From DASXRU01 sp034665305 (GTDB taxonomy: Bacteria > Acidobacteriota > Blastocatellia > Pyrinomonadales > Pyrinomonadaceae): a stretch of 64,000 nucleotides of DNA. The DNA lies in the NCBI GenBank assembly GCA_034665305.1, contig JAXDFZ010000010.1:1-64000 (forward strand), read 5' to 3'. The notes under the pieces were generated by a model. It was not told the origin of the DNA. It saw nothing but the letters and a program-made list of their open reading frames with translations, and searched no databases. Below are positions 31,798 through 40,474 of this stretch, in pieces; within the stretch, counting starts at the first letter, position 1, and the number at the start of each line of letters is the position of its first letter. A program made the position numbers and the translations under genes.

Positions 31798-32028
31798 AAT
31801 CTCCGAGGCGCAGCTTTTGTCGCAGAAGTTGAAGATCCAATTCAGAGACTGCTTGCCTCTCCTACAACGTGGGCAGTTATCGAAGAGCCGCAGATACGCC
31901 GGTGCCTACTCACCCGGTTTCTGTATTCAATTTATTACCGTTGGGAGCAAGACCAGAATCGCGTTTCCATCTACGCGGTGATGCACTTTAGTCGACGCCC
32001 CGGTTACTGGCGTCAGCGACTCAAATAG
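31798..32028 (+). pseudogene. ParE/RelE-type toxin fragment
   Basis: Residues 109-184 of the composite frame read like a ParE toxin: FVAEVEDPIQRLLASPTTWA, then RRCLLTRFLYSIYYRW and YAVMHFSRRPGYWRQRL. The usual N-terminal half of the toxin is absent, and no antitoxin gene is beside it. It is fused in frame with the ATPase remnant through repeat DNA, so it is very likely inactive. Confidence 0.65.
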
Positions 32029-32064
32029 TTTCTGTCTCGCCACGGCGCTGATTGAGCAATTTTA

Positions 32065-32174
32065 TTTGGAGTGCGCCGGCAGAGCGAAGCGGCGACGGCG
32101 CTTCGGATGGACCTTGAACGCACACAATCGGCGAATCCAAAAGCGGTGTCGCGCTTGCCACCGCACTGCAAATT
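32065..32174. repeat. GGAGTGCG-type repeat, second copy
   Basis: Starts TTTGGAGTGCGCCGGCAGAG and ends CCACCGCACTGCAAAT, matching the ends of 29431-29520. The interior differs. Confidence 0.8.
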
Positions 32175-32248
32175 TGTTGCCCGCTAAGCGATCTTCAATC
32201 AGATCGCAAATCAAATTGATGCCGTGCTGTTGGCGCTGCAGCACAAAT

Positions 32249-32270
32249 GGACAGGCAGGAATGCCTGTCC
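32249..32270. repeat. GGACAGGCAGGAATGCCTGTCC-like palindrome
   Basis: A 22-bp near-perfect palindrome immediately after the 3' end of the sortilin-like gene; the same palindrome is at 51550-51571 and a variant at 51498-51516. It probably acts as a stem at the 3' end of the minus-strand transcript. Confidence 0.85.
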
Positions 32271-32273
32271 TAC

Positions 32274-35200
32274 TTATGGCACGGTGGTGTTAATTGGGGG
32301 CCGGCCGTTGTCTCGCAGCAGGCGATTCAGTTCGTTCAGCTCGTGTGACAGCAGTTCGTCCAGACGATTGCGGTCGGCTGTGATCTGAACTCGAAACATT
32401 GTCTGCACTTCGCGATGCTGATTTGTGGGCGCGAAGTCGGCGGTGCTGACGCCGCTCGCCAGGTAGTTGATCTTGCTCAGCAGCTTTGGCGGCCAACGGG
32501 CGGTGTCCTGGCCCTGGCCGGTTAAGCGACGCTGAATCAGATGCTCTTCGATGGCGATAAGTTTTTTGTCGAGCGCGGCTGACGCCTTTATGATCGCTGA
32601 CGGCAATTGTGAACCGGCCTGAGACCCACCCGCTATCGCAGGTGGTACTGACTTCGCGGTCGCACTGGGTTGGGACAGGTTGTAGAGTTGGCTGCGGATC
32701 GACTCGATCTGGTTCACCATCTCGGCGGCTGAATTCAGATCCTGCCTTAGCGACATTATCAATTCGGTTTGCGCGGCGATGTCTGCTTCGCTGCCTTCGG
32801 AGTTCGGGTCCTTCTTGATAACTATCGGTTGACTGATTTCCTGTCCGGCGGCGGACAGCCTGACGGTGTAATTGCCGGGCGGCAGCAGTACCGACATGCG
32901 AGCGCCGTCGGGAGCGCTTCGCCATCCTTCAATTCCAAATGTGATTTCGGGTGCATACTCCGGAGTCGTCCGCAGTCTCACTTCCTTCGTTAGTTCGCCG
33001 CGCAGGTCCCAGTAGACACGATTCAGGCCAGCATTCTTGGTGGGCGTCAGTGTGCGCACGGTCTCACCGCTCGCATTTTCAATTCGTATCTTCACCTCGC
33101 CGGCCGGTGCCGACTTCAAATAGTAATTAATGGCCGCGCCGTACGGCGGGTTTTGCCCGGCGGTCGGATCATCTCCGATCGAAAAAGGCACGACGGTATT
33201 GCGAAAGCGGTAAGCAGGCCCCGGGGGAAACAGATGAGCCGCAGAGTCGCGCACACTGGCAGTCATCTGCTGGATGGGCGTCAAGTCATCGAGAATCCAA
33301 AACCCACGCCCATACGTCGAGACGACGAGGTCGTTGAAGTTCTCCTGAATCGTCATCCAGTAAACCGGCGCAGGCGGCAAGTTCGACTGCAAAGGCTGCC
33401 AGTTGCCGCCGGCGTCAAACGAAACGTAGAGGCCGCCCTCCGTGCCCAGATAGAGCAAGCCGCGAACGACGGGATCTTCGCGCACGCAGTGGGCGTAGCT
33501 GAGCATGTTGTGCGGAATGCCGTTCGTGATCTTCTCCCAGGTCTTGCCGTAATCCGTAGTCTTGTAAACGAAGGGATCGCGATTATTTACCTGGTGAAAA
33601 TCGACGGAGAGGTACGCGGTTCCGGCGTCGTAACGCGAGGCTTCGATGTTGCTGATGGTGCCCAGCGGCGGCAATCGGGGAATGTTCTTCGTGACGTTGG
33701 CCCATTTCTTGCCGCCGTCGCGCGTGAGTTGGACCAGACCATCGTTGGTGCCCACCCAGATTAGTCCCGGCTCTTTGGGCGATTCTGCGATCGCAAAGAC
33801 GACGGGAAAATATTCGACCCCGATGTTATCGCCGGTTAGGCCGCCGGAAAATCCTTGCCGGTTCTTGTCATTGGTAGTCAGGTCAGGACTGATTATCTGC
33901 CAGCTCTGGCCGCCGTTGGTAGTTTGATGTACGTACTGGCTGCCAATGTAAATCTTGTTGTGATCGTGCGGCGAGATTGTCAGCGGCGCGGTCCAGACAA
34001 AACGGTATTTCACTTCACCGGCCGTGGCGCCGTTGGTTTGGTCCGGCCAGACTTCGACGTTGCGGGCCTGGCCCGTGCGCAGATCAAAACGTTCGACGAT
34101 GCCGCCGACGCTGCCGGATCCGGAAGCGCTGGACCAGATGATGTTGCTATCCAACGGATCGGGCGTGGCCCAACCGCTTTCGCCGCCGGCGACTGATTGC
34201 CAGGCGCTGCGCGGAATGGGACCGCCGCCGGTGCGACTCGGGCCGCGGTACGATGGTCCGTCCTGCTTGTTACCATAGACGTTATAAGGAATCCGGTTGT
34301 CCACGGTTACGTGATACATCTGCGCGATGGGTAACTGGATCCGGTTCCAGGTTTGGCCGCGGTTAACTGAGATGGAAACGTTGCCATCATTCGCCACGGC
34401 CATGCGATCGCCGTTGGTGGGATCGATCCACATGTCGTGGTTATCGCCGCCCGGGCTGCCGGCGAAATTTCCGGCGCGCAGCGTTTCGCCGCCGTCGTAC
34501 GACGTGGAGAAGGTCGCGGTCAGATAGTAAGTTTCGTTGGGATCGTCGGGAGCCACGGCCATGCGGAAGTAGTAATGAGTGCGCCCGCCGAGGGTGCGGT
34601 TGTAACTAACGAGTTTCCAGGTTTCGCCGCCATCCTCAGAACGCCAGAGCTTGCCGCGATCCGTTTCTGCGCCGTTGACCGGCACGCCGTCCCCCGTTTC
34701 TATCAGAGCGTAGACTCGCTTGGAGTTTGAACTTGACATCGCGAGCGCTATCTTTCCGGTAGTTTTTCCGGGCAAGCCGTGCCCGGTAAGTTTTTTCCAG
34801 GTGACACCGCCGTCAGTTGACTTGAAGAGCCCGCTGCCCGGTCCTCCGCTTTCGCGGCCCCAGGTGTGAATCTCGAGCGGCCACATACCGGCGAACAAAA
34901 TCTGGCTGTTGTTTGCGTCCATGACCAGATCGGAGCAACCGGTTTTTTCGTCGGTGAATAGCACGCGCGTCCAGTTTTGACCGCCGTCAGTGGTGCGAAA
35001 AACACCGCGCTCCTGCTGCGGGCCATAGCTGTGGCCCATCGCGGCAACCAAGACGATATTCGGATTCTTCGGATCGACGATGACGCGCGCAATCCGCCCG
35101 GTGTTTTCCAGGCCCATCAGCTTCCAGGTTTTCCCCGCGTCCGTCGATTTGTAAATCCCGGCACCAACGGAGATGTGACTGCGAATGTAGGCTTCGCCGG

Positions 35201-35525
35201 TGCCGGCCCAAACAATGTTGGAATCGGATGGCGCGATCGCCAGGGCGCCGATGGAAGAGACGGGTTGGTCGTCGAAGATCGATTCCCAGTGGCTGCCGGC
35301 ATCCGTAGTTTTGAAAATGCCGCCCGAAGCTGCGCCGGCGTAGTAGATGTTTGGCTGCCCCGGAATACCGACTACCGTGGTAACGCGATTGCCGACCGGG
35401 CCGATGTAGCGGTAACGCAGCGGTCCGAGAATATCTTTGTTGACTTGCTGAGCCGGGAGCAGAGAAGGCGATGCCAGCAGTGTCAGAAGAATGATGCTGA
35501 GTTGCAGTAGTCGATGTCGCAACAT
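32274..35525 (-). CDS. Secreted sortilin/VPS10-like BNR protein
   Basis: 1083 residues. Signal peptide LLQLSIILLTLLASPSLLPA, then repeated Asp-box units (KTTDAGSHW, KSTDAGKTW, RTTDGGQNW, KSTDGGVTW, RSEDGGETW, KTTDYGKTW) making two beta-propellers over residues 35-740, the VPS10/sortilin-like fold. A domain with DNTVVP-like strands and GRGFWILDDLTPIQQM precedes a helical C-terminal part (residues 880-1075). It belongs to the large family of secreted glycosidase-like proteins of unknown substrate common in soil bacteria. Around residues 958-967 the peptide SVPPAIAGGS is encoded by an inserted mobile palindrome. Confidence 0.93.
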   Translation of the reverse strand: MLRHRLLQLSIILLTLLASPSLLPAQQVNKDILGPLRYRYIGPVGNRVTTVVGIPGQPNIYYAGAASGGIFKTTDAGSHWESIFDDQPVSSIGALAIAPSDSNIVWAGTGEAYIRSHISVGAGIYKSTDAGKTWKLMGLENTGRIARVIVDPKNPNIVLVAAMGHSYGPQQERGVFRTTDGGQNWTRVLFTDEKTGCSDLVMDANNSQILFAGMWPLEIHTWGRESGGPGSGLFKSTDGGVTWKKLTGHGLPGKTTGKIALAMSSSNSKRVYALIETGDGVPVNGAETDRGKLWRSEDGGETWKLVSYNRTLGGRTHYYFRMAVAPDDPNETYYLTATFSTSYDGGETLRAGNFAGSPGGDNHDMWIDPTNGDRMAVANDGNVSISVNRGQTWNRIQLPIAQMYHVTVDNRIPYNVYGNKQDGPSYRGPSRTGGGPIPRSAWQSVAGGESGWATPDPLDSNIIWSSASGSGSVGGIVERFDLRTGQARNVEVWPDQTNGATAGEVKYRFVWTAPLTISPHDHNKIYIGSQYVHQTTNGGQSWQIISPDLTTNDKNRQGFSGGLTGDNIGVEYFPVVFAIAESPKEPGLIWVGTNDGLVQLTRDGGKKWANVTKNIPRLPPLGTISNIEASRYDAGTAYLSVDFHQVNNRDPFVYKTTDYGKTWEKITNGIPHNMLSYAHCVREDPVVRGLLYLGTEGGLYVSFDAGGNWQPLQSNLPPAPVYWMTIQENFNDLVVSTYGRGFWILDDLTPIQQMTASVRDSAAHLFPPGPAYRFRNTVVPFSIGDDPTAGQNPPYGAAINYYLKSAPAGEVKIRIENASGETVRTLTPTKNAGLNRVYWDLRGELTKEVRLRTTPEYAPEITFGIEGWRSAPDGARMSVLLPPGNYTVRLSAAGQEISQPIVIKKDPNSEGSEADIAAQTELIMSLRQDLNSAAEMVNQIESIRSQLYNLSQPSATAKSVPPAIAGGSQAGSQLPSAIIKASAALDKKLIAIEEHLIQRRLTGQGQDTARWPPKLLSKINYLASGVSTADFAPTNQHREVQTMFRVQITADRNRLDELLSHELNELNRLLRDNGRPPINTTVP
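32626..32652 (-). repeat. 27-bp mobile palindrome, copy C, inside a gene
   Basis: It differs from copies A and B at four of 27 bases, including CCACC/GGTGG in place of CCGCC/GGCGG, a compensatory pair that keeps the stem. It is read in frame as VPPAIAGG in the C-terminal helical part of the sortilin-like protein. Confidence 0.85.
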
Positions 35526-35712
35526 GATAGGTTCCTTGCGGTTTGGAATTCATCTGAAGCAGCTACGAGCTATGGACCTGACGGAGAGGCGCTTCCGCCT
35601 AACTCTGCTCGTGTGATTTGTGGATCGTTTCCGAAACGAAAACTAATTGCCCGGCTCTGAAGCGAGCGGATTATTGCATAAGCGAGTTAAAGTGACTAGA
35701 GTTCGGGCGGAA

Positions 35713-35833
35713 GAGCGGGGGCAAGCCGCCCTTCCTTACTGCGAGTAATGGCGTTGAGTCAAAGGCTCAAACATGAGGATCAAAGACAACCAGGAAATAC
35801 CCGCAGTTCGGAAGGGTGGCCTGCCCCCACTCC
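35713..35833. repeat. Inverted repeat before the cupin gene
   Basis: GCGGGGGCAAGCCGCCCTTC in the left arm (35713-35743) is complementary with a few mismatches to the right arm (35802-35833). The rest of 35526-35852 shows no gene and should hold the two divergent promoters. Confidence 0.75.
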
Positions 35834-35852
35834 TTATCCGCAATTCACTTCT

Positions 35853-36239
35853 ATGAACAAGATCAATCTCGACCAAAAACTCTCGCTCTTCTCCGCTTAC
35901 TGGCAGCCGCATATTGCCGGCGAGTTGAACGGCCAGTACGTAAAGCTGGTGAAGTTCAAAGGACCGTTCACCTGGCATTATCATGAACTTGAAGACGAGC
36001 TCTTCCTGGTCTTGAAAGGAAGATTCCGTATGGAGTATCGCGCGCAGGAGAACGGTGAAGCTATCGCCGATCGTTCGGTCTGGTTGGAAGAGGGCGAGAT
36101 GATCATTGTCCCGCACGGCGTGGAACACCGGCCGGTGGCGGATGAAGAATGTCAGGTGATGCTGTTTGAACCGGCGTCCACCTTGAATACCGGCAACATT
36201 GAGGATGAATTTACCGTAAGGGAATTGCAGCAGATTTAG
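35853..36239 (+). CDS. Cupin-domain protein
   Basis: 128 residues from the ATG at 35853. A single cupin barrel: FTWHYHELEDELFLVLKGRF provides the H-x-H...E metal motif, and MIIVPHGVEHRPVADEECQV the second motif with its His. Cupins bind a metal or small ligand; many such short proteins are mannose-6-phosphate-isomerase-like or sugar-binding, but the substrate here cannot be assigned. The frame upstream of the ATG overlaps the repeat and is rejected. Confidence 0.88.
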   Translation: MNKINLDQKLSLFSAYWQPHIAGELNGQYVKLVKFKGPFTWHYHELEDELFLVLKGRFRMEYRAQENGEAIADRSVWLEEGEMIIVPHGVEHRPVADEECQVMLFEPASTLNTGNIEDEFTVRELQQI

Positions 36240-36319
36240 GTTCGGCTAAGATTCTCGCAAGTCCGGCACATCTCTTAAGTCAAGATAATCACAAATTCAA
36301 AAACGGAGACCCACTTCTA

Positions 36320-37399
36320 ATGAAAAACACACTTACCCGCACACTTGCTTTAGTGACGCTTATGCTGTTTGCGGCTGTTGCTGGTTTCGGTCAGACCGCA
36401 ACCAGTTCCCTCGCTAATCTTCCCGAGGCTGAGACGCTGGTGTACATCAACACGCAGCGCATTCTCAACGAGGCAGTGCCCCGGTTAATGCCGGAGAAGG
36501 ACGTGGCGGGAATGCGTTCAGCCTTTGAGATGGCGAAGCAGCAGTCGGGCATCGATCCTTCAAAGATCGAATACGTTGTCATTGCGTCGCGCTTTAAACG
36601 GCCCACGCCGGATCTGAATTTCCAGGCGGCTGAATTTATGGTCGTAATCAGCGGCGATATGAGCGCTGAATCGCTGATGACACTCGCGCGCATGGCTTCC
36701 GGGGGAAAACTTCGCGACGAGAAGTATGGCTCGAAGACGCTGGCGATCATGACTATCGACGAGGTCGCGAAAATGGCAGAGTCGATGCCGATGTTGAAAT
36801 CGCTTTCGCAGGTTGGCATCGTGGCGCTGAATGCCACGACGATCGCGGCCGGCAGTCCCGCTTATTTGCGAGCCGCGATTGATGCCGGCGACGGCAAGGG
36901 CCGCATTGCGCCAGAGTCGTTGAATTCACTCCTGCGCGATCCGAACGTGCTGATTAGCGTTGCGGGTTCGCCCTGGGGCGCGTTCGCGAAAAGTTTTGGC
37001 ATGCTGGGGACGGAAGGGAACGCGCGTCCCGCTCGTTGTGAATCGCGGCTGGGAGACTTTTATGGCGCGCTGACCATGGACGCGGTCAACTTTAGACTGC
37101 GCGGTATGATGAATGCCGACAATCCGGACACGGCTAAGATTATCAACAACCTCCTGTCGGGATTGCTGCAACAAGGGTTGAGCGCCATCCCCGACAAGTC
37201 AGTGCAAGCGATGCTGAAGGGCGTGACTCTAACGCCCGAGAACGATGAAGTTGTCTTGCAGGCCGACTTTCCGCAACAGATGGTGGTGGACATGATTCGC
37301 CAACAGATAATGCCCAAGAAGCAGGAAACTCCTATCGCACAGCCGGTAACGAAGCCCAGCAAGGCTCCGGTCAAGAGACGAACGAGGCGCAGAGGTTAA
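36320..37399 (+). CDS. Secreted protein of unknown function
   Basis: 359 residues. A signal peptide (ALVTLMLFAAVAGFGQTA) is followed by a mature part beginning NLPEAETLVYINTQRILNEA. Similar two-lobed secreted proteins with ETLVYIN-type openings are frequent in this kind of genome but have no assigned role. The C-terminus is proline/basic (KPSKAPVKRRTRRRG). No enzymatic motif or cysteine pair is evident. It is monocistronic between the cupin gene and a palindrome block. Confidence 0.8.
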   Translation: MKNTLTRTLALVTLMLFAAVAGFGQTATSSLANLPEAETLVYINTQRILNEAVPRLMPEKDVAGMRSAFEMAKQQSGIDPSKIEYVVIASRFKRPTPDLNFQAAEFMVVISGDMSAESLMTLARMASGGKLRDEKYGSKTLAIMTIDEVAKMAESMPMLKSLSQVGIVALNATTIAAGSPAYLRAAIDAGDGKGRIAPESLNSLLRDPNVLISVAGSPWGAFAKSFGMLGTEGNARPARCESRLGDFYGALTMDAVNFRLRGMMNADNPDTAKIINNLLSGLLQQGLSAIPDKSVQAMLKGVTLTPENDEVVLQADFPQQMVVDMIRQQIMPKKQETPIAQPVTKPSKAPVKRRTRRRG

Positions 37400-37607
37400 G
37401 CCTGCGAAGCAGGCGATAGCGTAAAGCCTGGGGTGACGCTAAGCGGAAGCCCAGGACCAGTTCGGTGAACATGAGAGAGAGCCCGCGAAGTGGGCGACGG
37501 CGGTCCCTGGATTTGCTGTCGCCCGTTTCACGGGCTTTTGGTTTTTCCTTGATCCTGGAGCTTGGCCCCAGGCTTTATACTGCGACCTGCTTCGCAGGTT
37601 ATTCTTA
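37399..37607. repeat. Concentric palindromes with GCGAAGC caps
   Basis: The outermost arms carry AAGCCTGCGAAGCAGGCGAT and its complement near CCTGCTTCGCAGGTT; inside, AAGCCTGGGG pairs with CCCCAGGCTT; innermost, GCCCGCGAAGTGGGCGAC pairs with GTCGCCCGTTTCACGGGC. It lies between two converging genes and can serve as a bidirectional terminator. Confidence 0.85.
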
Positions 37608-38498
37608 ACAAGCGTCCCCCATTCCCGAATAGACCTTAAGCCAGCGCCCGGCGCGTTTCTTGTAGATTAAGTAGCCGTACGCATCAAAGCCTCCCTGTAT
37701 GGCAAAGACTTCGCCCATTCCATCCCCATCCAGATCCAGTTGATCCACAAAATCGATGCTCGATAGGAAACCTTCGGCGGGAGGTTGGTAAGCCTGGAAG
37801 TTTGCGAATTCGGCGCGCATCGTCGCGCCCTGTGGCTTAGCAATCAGAAACAGATCGCGCTCGAACTTTGCTTTAGTTGCGAGAGTGAAGCTGCCGATCA
37901 TTTCGTAGTTCCCATCGCCATCCAAATCGGTCGCCGTCAGATTTGTCACGCCCAGTCCGCGGTAAAGCGCAGGTGAGACTCCGTGTTGCGTGTAGATCCG
38001 TTTGACTAAAGCCATAACAGCTTCCCGTTCAGCAGCGGTCGGCGCACGGCGCGCGGCCGCCTGCTTGCCGATTGAATCAGAACTGGTCGCCAGACCTTTC
38101 ACCTGCCCGGTGAGACGGACCGGCGTTGAGCCGGAAGCTTCCGCGTGGACGCTATTGCAGCCACGCGACCAACCTTTAAGGGTCACTGTTCCAACTTCAC
38201 CACCGCCAAATAGCAAACGGTAATTTTTCCCGGCGGCGAAATATTGTTTGGCAAACGCGTCCTGCTGCGCTTCTTTGTCTTCTGAAAATGGCGCCCGCAG
38301 GACTTTACCGTTGATGGCCACCACGGCATCCAGGTTGAAGTTTCCGTCATCTTCAGTAACCGCAAAAACGATAGCCGGTTGATTTCGATTGCGGGGAGCC
38401 TGAGCAACACTGTGGGAGACTGATGAAAATAGCGTGGCCAAAAGCACGAACGTCATTAAACTTTTTAGATGGCTGCGGTGAGCGTGGTTGTTAAGCAT
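37605..38498 (-). CDS. Secreted protein with FG-GAP/DxDxDG-like repeats
   Basis: 297 residues. Signal peptide (FVLLATLFSSVSHSVAQA). Calcium-binding-like DxDxDG loops occur in TDLDGDGNYEMIGSF and LDLDGDGMGEVFAIQG, as in FG-GAP or dockerin-type repeats. A central part contains GGGEVGTVTLKGWSRGCNSV with two cysteines. It is probably secreted or surface-bound; function unknown. It converges with the preceding gene through the palindrome block. Confidence 0.78.
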   Translation of the reverse strand: MLNNHAHRSHLKSLMTFVLLATLFSSVSHSVAQAPRNRNQPAIVFAVTEDDGNFNLDAVVAINGKVLRAPFSEDKEAQQDAFAKQYFAAGKNYRLLFGGGEVGTVTLKGWSRGCNSVHAEASGSTPVRLTGQVKGLATSSDSIGKQAAARRAPTAAEREAVMALVKRIYTQHGVSPALYRGLGVTNLTATDLDGDGNYEMIGSFTLATKAKFERDLFLIAKPQGATMRAEFANFQAYQPPAEGFLSSIDFVDQLDLDGDGMGEVFAIQGGFDAYGYLIYKKRAGRWLKVYSGMGDAC

Positions 38499-38566
38499 AA
38501 TTGTTCCTCGGGAAGTTGATCGAACGAACTTGACGAAAACTGATCGCCCGATATGATAACTGCTCG

Positions 38567-39361
38567 ATGACGAAAAACAACCACGAAGGCGCCGTCACGG
38601 TTGAGCAGCGAGATGGCGTTGCGCTGCTCACACTCGCCCGGCCAGAAAAACTAAATTCCCTTTCGCTTTTTATGAAGGACCAACTGAAGCGAATCCTGCT
38701 GGAGTTGGAAAGCGACCCGGACCTGCGCGCAGTGATCGTCACTGGCGCGGGCGAGCGCGCATTTTGCGCCGGCACCGACATCGCCGACATGGCCCATCTC
38801 GATCCCGCCGGTGCAAAGGCTTTCGCGCAGCAGGGACAAGAACTCGGCGACCAGTTCGAACGGTTTCCGGTTCCAGTGATCGCGGCCATCAATGGTCTCG
38901 CCGCCGGCGGTGGAACCGAATTGGCGCTGGGTTGCCACTTGCGCATCGCCGCCAACCACGCGCGCTTCAGTTTGCCGGAATTGAAACTGGGAATTATCCC
39001 GGGCTACGGCGGCACGCAGAGGTTGATGCGCGTTGTCGGGCAGGGTCGGGCGCTGGAGATGATGCTGACGGGCGAAAGCATTTCAGCCGGCGACGCGCTG
39101 CGCGCGGGATTGGTAAATCGCGTGGTTCAGGCCGCAGACCTAATGCCGGAAGCGGAAGAGATAGCGCGCCAGATCGCCAGCCTGGCGCCCCTCGCCATTC
39201 GCACTTGTTTGCGGGCGGTAATTGGTGGCCGCGAACTAAATCTTGAAGCAGGTCTCGCGCTGGAAAGGGAGCTGTTCAGCTCCTTGTTTGAAACTGAAGA
39301 CGTGCGCGAGGGTACGAGCGCCTTTTTGGAGAAGCGAGCGCCGGTGTTCAAAGGGAGATGA
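38567..39361 (+). CDS. Enoyl-CoA hydratase/isomerase family protein
   Basis: 264 residues. The crotonase fold shows in FCAGTDIADM, the oxyanion-hole segment INGLAAGGGTELALGCHLRI with the first catalytic Glu, and LPELKLGIIPGYGGTQRLM with the second. Both glutamates that hydrate enoyl-CoA are present. The predicted reaction is hydration of 2-trans-enoyl-CoA in fatty-acid or amino-acid breakdown. It is divergent from the secreted-protein gene at 38498. Substrate length is not readable. Confidence 0.94.
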   Translation: MTKNNHEGAVTVEQRDGVALLTLARPEKLNSLSLFMKDQLKRILLELESDPDLRAVIVTGAGERAFCAGTDIADMAHLDPAGAKAFAQQGQELGDQFERFPVPVIAAINGLAAGGGTELALGCHLRIAANHARFSLPELKLGIIPGYGGTQRLMRVVGQGRALEMMLTGESISAGDALRAGLVNRVVQAADLMPEAEEIARQIASLAPLAIRTCLRAVIGGRELNLEAGLALERELFSSLFETEDVREGTSAFLEKRAPVFKGR

Positions 39362-39362
39362 A

Positions 39363-39760
39363 AGAACATTTTCCATATGTCATTTTTCATTTTGCATTGA
39401 TGGCGCATGAAGAGCGCGGCCTTTGACACGGCCCACTATTTGGGTGCGGTGGCAAGCGAACCGCGACATGCTTTGGATTTCGCCGCTCGCGCGGCGGTGG
39501 GAGTAAGGGGCAGTAGCCCGACCGTAAGGGAGGGCTCCGTTGAGTGCATTCGAGTGGGAGCCCTCCCTCACGGTCGGGCTACTGCCCCGCTCCGCGTAAC
39601 ACAACACTAAGATGACCACTCGATTGAGGACGGCCTTATTTTTGGAGCGGCGACAAGCGCAGTGCGACACCGCCTGGAAATCCAAAGCGCCGTCGCCGCT
39701 TCGCTCTGCCGGCCCACTCGATAGAATGAAAAATGAGAAATGGAAAATGTTCTATGGAAA
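39363..39760. repeat. Three-level nested repeat island
   Basis: The outer arms AGAACATTTTCCAT (39366) and ATGGAAAATGTTCT (39738) are complementary with few mismatches over about 28 bases. Inside is a GGAGTGCG-type repeat (39635-39722, partly mirrored at 39445-39495). Innermost is a hairpin with 32-base arms, 39507-39538 and 39557-39588, differing by one wobble. The rest up to 39867 shows no gene. Confidence 0.85.
39507..39588. repeat. Hairpin with 32-bp arms
   Basis: GGGGCAGTAGCCCGACCGTA (first part of the left arm) pairs with the right arm ending CGGTCGGGCTACTGCCCC; one G-U-type mismatch in 32 positions. It shares the GTCGGGCTACTGCCC word with 8254-8305. Confidence 0.92.
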
Positions 39761-39867
39761 ATGGTTTTTCTTCTCCCACAACCATAGCTGCTTGTCTCAC
39801 CTCGGCGCGTTCACCTATACTGCCTGCGAACTAATCTTACTTTCGATTCGACGGACTTTAGACACTT

Positions 39868-40347
39868 GTGTCACCCATAATCCATCAAGGCGCTTTGAAC
39901 GGAACCGGCTTTCGCTTCGCGATTGTCGCGAGTCGCTGGAACGAATTGCTGACGTCACGCCTGTTGGAGGGGGCGCTCGATGCGCTGGAGCGTCTGGGAG
40001 TTAAGGAAAAATCGGTTACGGTTTATCGTGTGCCGGGTGCTTTTGAAATACCGCTGGCCGCTTTGAAGGCCGCGAGCACCGGCAAGTGCGACGCAGTGAT
40101 TTGCCTCGGCACAATCATTCGCGGGCAAACTCCGCACTTTGAGTACATCGCCGGCGAAGTGGCCCGCGGCATTACGCAAACAGGAATGCAGACCGGCGTG
40201 CCGGTTGTCTTCGGGGTTGTTACTGCCGACACATTGGAACAGGCGATGGATCGGGCGGGCGTGAAGTTGGGAAACAAGGGGTTCGAGGCTGCGACCGCAG
40301 CTGTCGAGTTGGCTAATCTTTACCGGGAAGGCTTTAAGAAGCGATGA
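39868..40347 (+). CDS. ribH: 6,7-dimethyl-8-ribityllumazine synthase
   Basis: 159 residues, GTG start. It condenses 5-amino-6-ribitylaminouracil with dihydroxybutanone phosphate in riboflavin synthesis, forming a large capsid-like or pentameric complex. Active-site motifs are intact: SRWNELLTSRLLEGA, VPGAFEIPLA, CLGTIIRGQTPHFEYIAGEV with the catalytic His, and VFGVVTADTLEQAMDRAG. It is followed 127 bases later by nusB, the typical riboflavin-nusB neighbour order. Confidence 0.97.
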   Translation: MSPIIHQGALNGTGFRFAIVASRWNELLTSRLLEGALDALERLGVKEKSVTVYRVPGAFEIPLAALKAASTGKCDAVICLGTIIRGQTPHFEYIAGEVARGITQTGMQTGVPVVFGVVTADTLEQAMDRAGVKLGNKGFEAATAAVELANLYREGFKKR

Positions 40348-40474
40348 GGGAAGAGAGCAGTAATGAGTTTATGAGTGATGAGTCACGCAGCAATCGGGTG
40401 TGACGTTCATAACCGCGCTGGCCGCCAGCTAAACTCTTTGCTCATGACTCATTACTCATCACTTACGATTTGAT
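40348..40474. repeat. Word-type inverted repeat between ribH and nusB
   Basis: Variants of AGTAATGAGT/GAGTGATGAGTCA on the left face TGACTCATTACTCATCACTT on the right around a unique core. Same layout as the other word-type spacers. Confidence 0.75.
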
